A DNA stretch of 5,251 nucleotides from Verrucomicrobiaceae bacterium (GTDB lineage Bacteria; Verrucomicrobiota; Verrucomicrobiia; Verrucomicrobiales; Verrucomicrobiaceae), in assembly GCA_947463285.1 (NCBI GenBank), contig CANHTV010000289.1, positions 1-5,251 of the forward strand, written 5' to 3'. Shown here in pieces: positions 1-5,251 of this stretch. A program made the translations under genes and the position numbers. Below the pieces are notes generated by a model. The model was not told where the DNA came from and ran no database searches. It saw only the letters and a program-made list of their open reading frames with translations. The stretch's first letter is position 1. Each line of letters begins with the position of its first letter.

Positions 1-1763
<1,763 letters not shown>

Positions 1764-1874
1764 GGAGGGTTGGTAGGCCGCGCGTTGTCGGAAGCGAAAA
1801 GGCGCGGGTTGAGGTTTGTGTAGGTCTCCCAGTCCACAAGCAAGGAGAATGCCACCGTCGAAGACTTGTGCGTT
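1764..1874 (-). other. apbE-gltB intergenic region / gltB leader with small inverted repeat
   Basis: This 111-bp gap contains no gene. Read on the minus strand, it holds a 6-bp all-GC inverted repeat, CCGCGC (1807-1802) and GCGCGG (1783-1778), separated by 18 nt and ending 14 nt before the gltB ATG. There is no T-run after it, so it is not an intrinsic terminator for apbE. I could not find a convincing -35/-10 pair or a purine-rich ribosome binding site; the sequence just before the ATG is C-rich. Whether gltB has its own promoter here or is co-transcribed with apbE cannot be settled from the sequence. Confidence 0.4.
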
Positions 1875-2777
1875 TCAGTTTGTCTGTTCGAGAATCCAGA
1901 TCACACGCAGACCGAGTTTTTCAGCAACAGTTTTTCCTCGGTCAGGCCCCAGCACCATGAGCGCTGTGGCGTAGCCATCGGCCAAGGCACAGGATGGATG
2001 GATGACGCTGACAGATGCCAGGGCTGAGCTGATGGGCCGCCCCGTCCGGGGATCAATGAGATGCGTTTGGGAACCTTGGCGGTGGCGATAACTGCCGCTG
2101 GTGGACACACAGACATCCGAGAGCGGCAGTGTTTCCATCACCTTCCCTGGAGCCGCCTCAGGGGTTTGTATGCCGACCTGCCAGGGCTGGCCTGTGGGCG
2201 ACAGCCCCATCGCCGCGACTTCACCACCGACTTCGAGCAAGAAGTCGCTCATGCCTTTTACCTTCAGCATCGTGATGAGTTCGTCGATCACAAAACCTTC
2301 CGTGACGCTGGCAACATTGATGCGCAGCTCTGGCACATCTTTTTTCAGAGCCGGAGGATCGAGGCGTGCGTGCAAATGCTGCCAGCCAGTGACCACGGAG
2401 GTTGATGCTGTCAGCTTTGGCGCAAAGCCTGCCGCTTCAATCATCGGCGCGAGGGTGATGTCGAGTGCGCCATCGGTTTGATCGGCGATCCGGCGGGCGA
2501 GCGTGACCACTTCGACCAGCTCGCGCGGCACGGGCTGCCATTCGGTGGAGGTGGCGGCATTAAAAACACTCAGCGCCGAGTCTTTGCGCCAATGGGAAAG
2601 CACGGCCTCTCGCTGATCCAGATGTGTCTGAATCAGCTCCTGAAGCGCCGAGTCCGCTTCCACCGTCTGAAGCGACCACGTCGTGCCAATGGTGGGGCCG
2701 GAGAACATCTTGAGCGCTGGATTTGGCGAGCAGGCAACCAGCAGAACTAGAAGCAGGCCAAAGAGAGATGGGCGCAT
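1875..2777 (-). CDS. apbE: FAD:protein FMN transferase, ApbE family lipoprotein
   Basis: ApbE enzymes move FMN from FAD onto a Ser/Thr of target flavoproteins such as NqrB/NqrC, RnfG or FMN-binding-domain proteins, usually outside the cytoplasmic membrane. The 300-residue product starts with a lipoprotein signal: a charged start, a hydrophobic run and a lipobox LVAC with Cys16 as the lipidated residue. Family motifs appear in order: GPTIGTTWS (27-35), WRKDSALSVFN (63-73), TDGALDITLAPMIEAAGF (101-118), INVASVTEGFVID (153-165), LEVGGEVAAMG (181-191), VSTSGSYRHR (224-233), HLIDPRTGRP (239-248) and ADGYATALMVLGP (266-278). Asp267 and Thr271 have the spacing of the family's Mg ligands. Odd: the usual Ala-Lys-Gly of the fourth motif is Thr-Glu-Gly here (Glu160). 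The start is fixed by an in-frame TGA three codons upstream and a good Shine-Dalgarno site. The esterase ends 20 bp upstream. No target flavoprotein is in the window, so the substrate is unknown. Confidence 0.94.
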   Translation of the reverse strand: MRPSLFGLLLVLLVACSPNPALKMFSGPTIGTTWSLQTVEADSALQELIQTHLDQREAVLSHWRKDSALSVFNAATSTEWQPVPRELVEVVTLARRIADQTDGALDITLAPMIEAAGFAPKLTASTSVVTGWQHLHARLDPPALKKDVPELRINVASVTEGFVIDELITMLKVKGMSDFLLEVGGEVAAMGLSPTGQPWQVGIQTPEAAPGKVMETLPLSDVCVSTSGSYRHRQGSQTHLIDPRTGRPISSALASVSVIHPSCALADGYATALMVLGPDRGKTVAEKLGLRVIWILEQTN

Positions 2778-2783
2778 CTGCGT

Positions 2784-2791
2784 TCACCCCC
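2784..2791 (-). promoter_or_regulatory. Shine-Dalgarno site of apbE
   Basis: The minus strand reads GGGGGTGA, which matches the consensus GGAGGTGA at seven of eight positions, 6 nt before the apbE ATG at 2777. It supports that start and translation of apbE from a message shared with the upstream esterase. The site overlaps one arm of a small palindrome, CCCC-TT-GGGG (2797-2788), which could partly mask it. It is the only clear ribosome binding site seen in this window. Confidence 0.7.
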
Positions 2792-2797
2792 AAGGGG

Positions 2798-3652
2798 CTA
2801 TTTGAGCAAACCTGAATCCGTCAGCCACTCGGTGAAGCGCTGGGGCCAGCGGGAGGCGGCGGTGGGCTTGGCGTCTGCCTTGTAGCCGAAGCCGTGGCCT
2901 GCATTGGCAAAGATGTGCATCTCAGCCTTCACGCCAGCAGCTTTGTATTTCAGATACACGTCGGCCATGCCTTCCGAAATGTCAGGCCGGTCACTGTAAC
3001 CAGCAGCGATAAACACGGGCGGCATGTCTTTTGCAGCCGTGAAAGTCGCGGACTTGCCAGGATAGATCAGCGCATGGAAATCAGGACGACTGCTTTGCTG
3101 CTCGATGACGTCCGTGCTGTCTGCTTTGCCTGCATCCGACTTCATGGCCGAGTAGGCAGCGAGCTCGCCACCTGCTGAGAAACCCAGGATGCCGATGCGG
3201 CGGGCCTCCAGATGCCACTCGACGGCGCGGGAGCGAACAAGGCGAAGGGCACGCCGGGTGTCATCCATGGCGTGGCCTTCCAAGGTGTAGGGGCTGCCGG
3301 GCTCGCGACTGAGGCGGTATTTCAAAACGAAGGCGGCGATGCCGTGATCGCGGAACCATTCGGCCAGAGCGTAACCTTCATGACCAAGACAAAGCTTGGA
3401 ATGCCCGCCTCCAGGACAAATGATGACCGCCGTGCCGGTGGATTTGTCCGCGGCTGGCACATACGGCGTGAGGGAGGGATTGTGGACGTTGCAGACATTA
3501 CTGCCCTCAATTTTTTCAGGCTCTGAAGCTCGTGCTTCTGAGCCTGGAGCCCCTTGCGGCCAGAGTGGAATGGCAGCGGGCAGGTCTTTAGGCAGATCAG
3601 CCCAGAGCAGATGAGTGGTGAAAACCAAGCAGAGGAAGAGAAAACGTTTCAT
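2798..3652 (-). CDS. Secreted alpha/beta-hydrolase, acetylxylan-esterase/BD-FAE-like
   Basis: The 284-residue product begins with a Sec signal peptide (MKR, hydrophobic stretch, likely cleavage after Ala18), so it acts outside the cytoplasmic membrane. The mature part has the alpha/beta-hydrolase plan of carbohydrate and feruloyl esterases: an oxyanion-hole motif IICPGGGH (77-84), the nucleophile elbow GFSAGGE (157-163, Ser159), PPVFIAAGYSDRPD (211-224, acid probably Asp221, possibly Asp224) and the catalytic His253 in NAGHGFGY. The conserved HNPSLTPY (57-64) is typical of secreted members often annotated as acetylxylan esterase or endo-1,4-beta-xylanase B. The natural substrate is not deducible; an ester on plant or algal polysaccharide is an inference from the family. 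The ATG at 3652 is the only credible start: an in-frame TGA lies seven codons upstream and the next Met is residue 129. No Shine-Dalgarno site is visible, and the serA terminator ends a few bases before the ATG. apbE follows after 20 bp. Confidence 0.88.
   Translation of the reverse strand: MKRFLFLCLVFTTHLLWADLPKDLPAAIPLWPQGAPGSEARASEPEKIEGSNVCNVHNPSLTPYVPAADKSTGTAVIICPGGGHSKLCLGHEGYALAEWFRDHGIAAFVLKYRLSREPGSPYTLEGHAMDDTRRALRLVRSRAVEWHLEARRIGILGFSAGGELAAYSAMKSDAGKADSTDVIEQQSSRPDFHALIYPGKSATFTAAKDMPPVFIAAGYSDRPDISEGMADVYLKYKAAGVKAEMHIFANAGHGFGYKADAKPTAASRWPQRFTEWLTDSGLLK
3517..3546. repeat. Inverted repeat (13-bp arms, one mismatch) inside the esterase gene
   Basis: CAGGCTCTGAAGC (3517-3529) and GCTTCTGAGCCTG (3534-3546) are reverse complements except at one position and are separated by the four bases TCGT. 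In the esterase mRNA they could form a 12/13-paired hairpin with loop ACGA. The repeat encodes about residues 36-46 of the esterase, just after the mature N-terminus. On the minus strand it is followed by AAAAAA, not a T-run, so it is not a terminator for the gene that carries it; the plus strand has no T-run downstream either. Confidence 0.75.
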
Positions 3653-3656
3653 GGGT

Positions 3657-3689
3657 AAAAGAAGGACCCCTCAACGAGGTTGAGGGGTC
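3657..3689 (-). terminator. Rho-independent terminator of serA
   Basis: Read on the minus strand, GACCCCTCAAC (3689-3679) and GTTGAGGGGTC (3675-3665) form a perfect 11-bp, GC-rich stem closed by the 3-nt loop CTC. The stem is followed by the T-rich tail CTTCTTTT (3664-3657). It begins 37 nt after the serA stop codon and is oriented to end serA transcription. The tail ends only 4 nt before the ATG of the esterase, so the structure also forms the immediate leader of that gene if transcription passes through. Confidence 0.87.
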
Positions 3690-3726
3690 GAATCTGACAG
3701 GGTATCGCAAGTCCGGCAAAACCGAA

Positions 3727-5251
3727 TCAAACCACCACGCTGTGGACGCGGGTGATGCCGGGGATCTTCTCCAGCTCGGCCAGTACTTCGGCGGCAGGGG
3801 TGGAGTCGAGCGTAAGCAGGGTGAGGGCAGTTCCGCCTTCCTTGTTCCGGCTGAGGGACATGTCGGCGATGTTGACCTGATTTTTGCCAAGGATGCTGCT
3901 GTAGGCAGCGATCATGCCGGGGCGGTCCTGGTTCTCGATGAGCAACAGGGTACCTTCTGGGCGGGTCTCGATGTGGCGGTCATTGACCTTCACGATGCGT
4001 GGCTCACCGGCGAAGAAGGTGCCGCCGATGCTAGCGGTCTCGGTGCCGTTGCTGGCCTGGACTTCGATGAGATCAGTGAAGACATTCGCCTCGGGCAGGC
4101 GGCTTTCGGTAAAGCGCAGGCCGAGGTTTTCAGCAACGCCATTAGCGTTGATGTAGTTCACCTGCTCGGCACCGACGGCACGTTCGAGGAAGCCTTTCAG
4201 CACAGCGCGGGAGATGAGAGTGGTGTCACCACTGCCGACTTTGCCGCTGTAATTGATGCTGACGACGTTCGAGCGTGCTGGAGCGAGCTGAGAGACGACG
4301 CGTCCGAGCAGTTCACCAAATTTCAGGAAGGGTCCGATCTCGGCGAGCACCTTCGGATCGACGTTCGGCATGTTCACCGCGTTGACGACCGTACCCAGGA
4401 GGAGGTGGGCTTTAATAACTTCGGCGATCTCGATGCCGACGTTTTCCTGCGCTTCTTCGGTCGATGCGCCAAGGTGCGGGGTGAAGACGGTGTTTGGGGC
4501 GCTGAGCAGCGGGTAGTCGGCGGGAGGTGGCTCGACCTCGAAGACGTCGAGGGCAGCACCAGCGATGGTGCCATCGGTGAGGGCCTGGGCCAGAGCGGCG
4601 TCGTCGATCAGGCCACCACGGGCGCAGTTGATGATGCGGCAGCTCTTCTTCAATGAAGCGAGACGCTTGGCATTGATCATGTGCTTCGTCTCCGGCGTCA
4701 GCGGCATGTGCATCGTGATGTAGTCGGCCTGCACGATGGCAGCGTCGAGGTCTTCACAAAGGGTCACGCCGAGGCTTTCCGCGCGGTTTTTGCTCAAATA
4801 GGGGTCATAAGCCACGACACTCATGCCGAAGGCCTTCGCGCGTTTGGCGAACTCCGCGCCGATGCGGCCCATGCCGAGCACGACGAGCGTTTTGCCATAG
4901 ACTTCGGTGCCCTGGAAGCTTTTGCGGTCCCACTTGCCGCTGACGATGGTGGCGTGAGCCTGCGGGGTCTTGCGGGAGAGAGCCATCATCAAGGTGAAGG
5001 CCTGTTCGGCGGTGGAGATTGTGTTGCCGCCGGGGGTGTTCATCACCACGACGCCGCGCTTCGAGGCGACTGGAACGTCGATGTTATCCACGCCGACGCC
5101 GGCACGACCAACGACTTTAAGGTTCGGAGCCGCATCGAGCACCTTGGCGGTCACTTTGGCACCGGAGCGGACGATGATGGCGTGGGCATCGCGGGAGGCC
5201 TCGATCATCGCAGCCTCTTCTTTGAGGTTCATGTTCACGACGACGTCGAAG
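3727..5251 (-). CDS. serA: D-3-phosphoglycerate dehydrogenase, long ACT-domain form; N-terminus beyond the right edge
   Basis: This enzyme oxidises 3-phosphoglycerate to 3-phosphohydroxypyruvate with NAD, the first step of serine synthesis, in the cytoplasm. The frame is open to the edge (first complete codon at 5250-5248), so perhaps 20-30 N-terminal residues are missing; a GTG at 5238 is internal. Counting from that GTG: substrate motif IIVRSGAKV (21-29), GRAGVGVDNID (44-54), NAD fold GMGRIG (122-127) with Asp145 ending the second strand, and catalytic Arg207 (CARGG), Glu236 (EVEPP) and His255 (TPHLGAST). Residues about 292-425 form the extra domain of the long SerA type, and about 430-503 an ACT domain with ENQDRPGMIA, the usual place of serine feedback. 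The total of roughly 530 residues fits this type. The sequence ends in VHSVVV and TGA at 3729-3727, followed by a strong terminator. Nothing appears broken. Confidence 0.97.
   Translation of the reverse strand, partial: FDVVVNMNLKEEAAMIEASRDAHAIIVRSGAKVTAKVLDAAPNLKVVGRAGVGVDNIDVPVASKRGVVVMNTPGGNTISTAEQAFTLMMALSRKTPQAHATIVSGKWDRKSFQGTEVYGKTLVVLGMGRIGAEFAKRAKAFGMSVVAYDPYLSKNRAESLGVTLCEDLDAAIVQADYITMHMPLTPETKHMINAKRLASLKKSCRIINCARGGLIDDAALAQALTDGTIAGAALDVFEVEPPPADYPLLSAPNTVFTPHLGASTEEAQENVGIEIAEVIKAHLLLGTVVNAVNMPNVDPKVLAEIGPFLKFGELLGRVVSQLAPARSNVVSINYSGKVGSGDTTLISRAVLKGFLERAVGAEQVNYINANGVAENLGLRFTESRLPEANVFTDLIEVQASNGTETASIGGTFFAGEPRIVKVNDRHIETRPEGTLLLIENQDRPGMIAAYSSILGKNQVNIADMSLSRNKEGGTALTLLTLDSTPAAEVLAELEKIPGITRVHSVVV

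Noticed and set aside
1764..1877. apbE and gltB lie in the same frame separated by one TGA and 37 further sense codons, suggesting a read-through fusion or recoded TGA
   Set aside because: The 37 codons include no conserved sequence, ApbE ends at its normal C-terminus, and an open run of that length is not rare in GC-rich DNA.
2560..2793. 77-codon minus-strand open frame overlapping the start of apbE
   Set aside because: It is out of frame with apbE, which has the lipobox, motifs and ribosome binding site; the shifted frame shows no domain.
2788..2797. CCCC-AA-GGGG palindrome between esterase and apbE as a terminator
   Set aside because: The stem is only four base pairs with a two-base loop and no T-run follows; it overlaps the apbE ribosome binding site instead.
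3742..4656. 304-codon plus-strand open frame opposite serA
   Set aside because: It is codon-aligned antisense to a certain gene, shows no recognisable domain, and is explained by scarcity of TTA/CTA/TCA codons in serA.
5236..5238. GTG at 5238 as the start of serA
   Set aside because: The frame continues to the window edge with FDVVV, and SerA proteins have a further beta-alpha segment before this point, so the true start lies outside.

Overview
The window reads as an ordinary stretch of a moderately GC-rich bacterial chromosome with all four protein genes on the minus strand. In transcription order they are: a serA-type D-3-phosphoglycerate dehydrogenase (5251 to 3727, start beyond the right edge), a secreted alpha/beta-hydrolase (3652 to 2798), an ApbE-type lipoprotein FMN transferase (2777 to 1875), and the N-terminal 587 codons of the glutamate synthase large subunit gltB (1763 to 1, running off the left edge). 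I found no RNA gene, mobile element, CRISPR array or attachment site.

Organism: the long SerA with an intervening domain plus ACT domain, the exported esterase of a type common in polysaccharide-degrading planctomycetes and verrucomicrobia, and the general protein style suggest a Verrucomicrobiota-like (PVC group) bacterium. This is an inference from family resemblance only; the window contains no rRNA or other phylogenetic marker.

Layout: serA ends at 3727 and is followed by a very clean intrinsic terminator (perfect 11-bp stem, 3-nt loop, T-rich tail). The terminator tail ends almost at the start codon of the esterase, so how the esterase gene is expressed is the least obvious point of the window. 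Esterase and apbE are 20 bp apart, and apbE has a good Shine-Dalgarno site in that gap, so they probably form a two-gene transcription unit. A 111-bp gap with a small GC-only inverted repeat separates apbE from gltB; gltB may be read from the same transcript or from its own promoter.

Function: serA (first step of serine synthesis) and gltB (glutamate from glutamine and 2-oxoglutarate) are core amino-acid metabolism. They are linked only loosely, because the next serine-pathway step, SerC, uses glutamate as amino donor. The middle pair are envelope proteins: a signal-peptide hydrolase and a lipid-anchored flavin transferase whose target flavoprotein is not in the window. I see no convincing sign of a new biological system. 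The points worth checking are the terminator/start arrangement, a strong hairpin inside the esterase gene, and an atypical residue in an ApbE motif.
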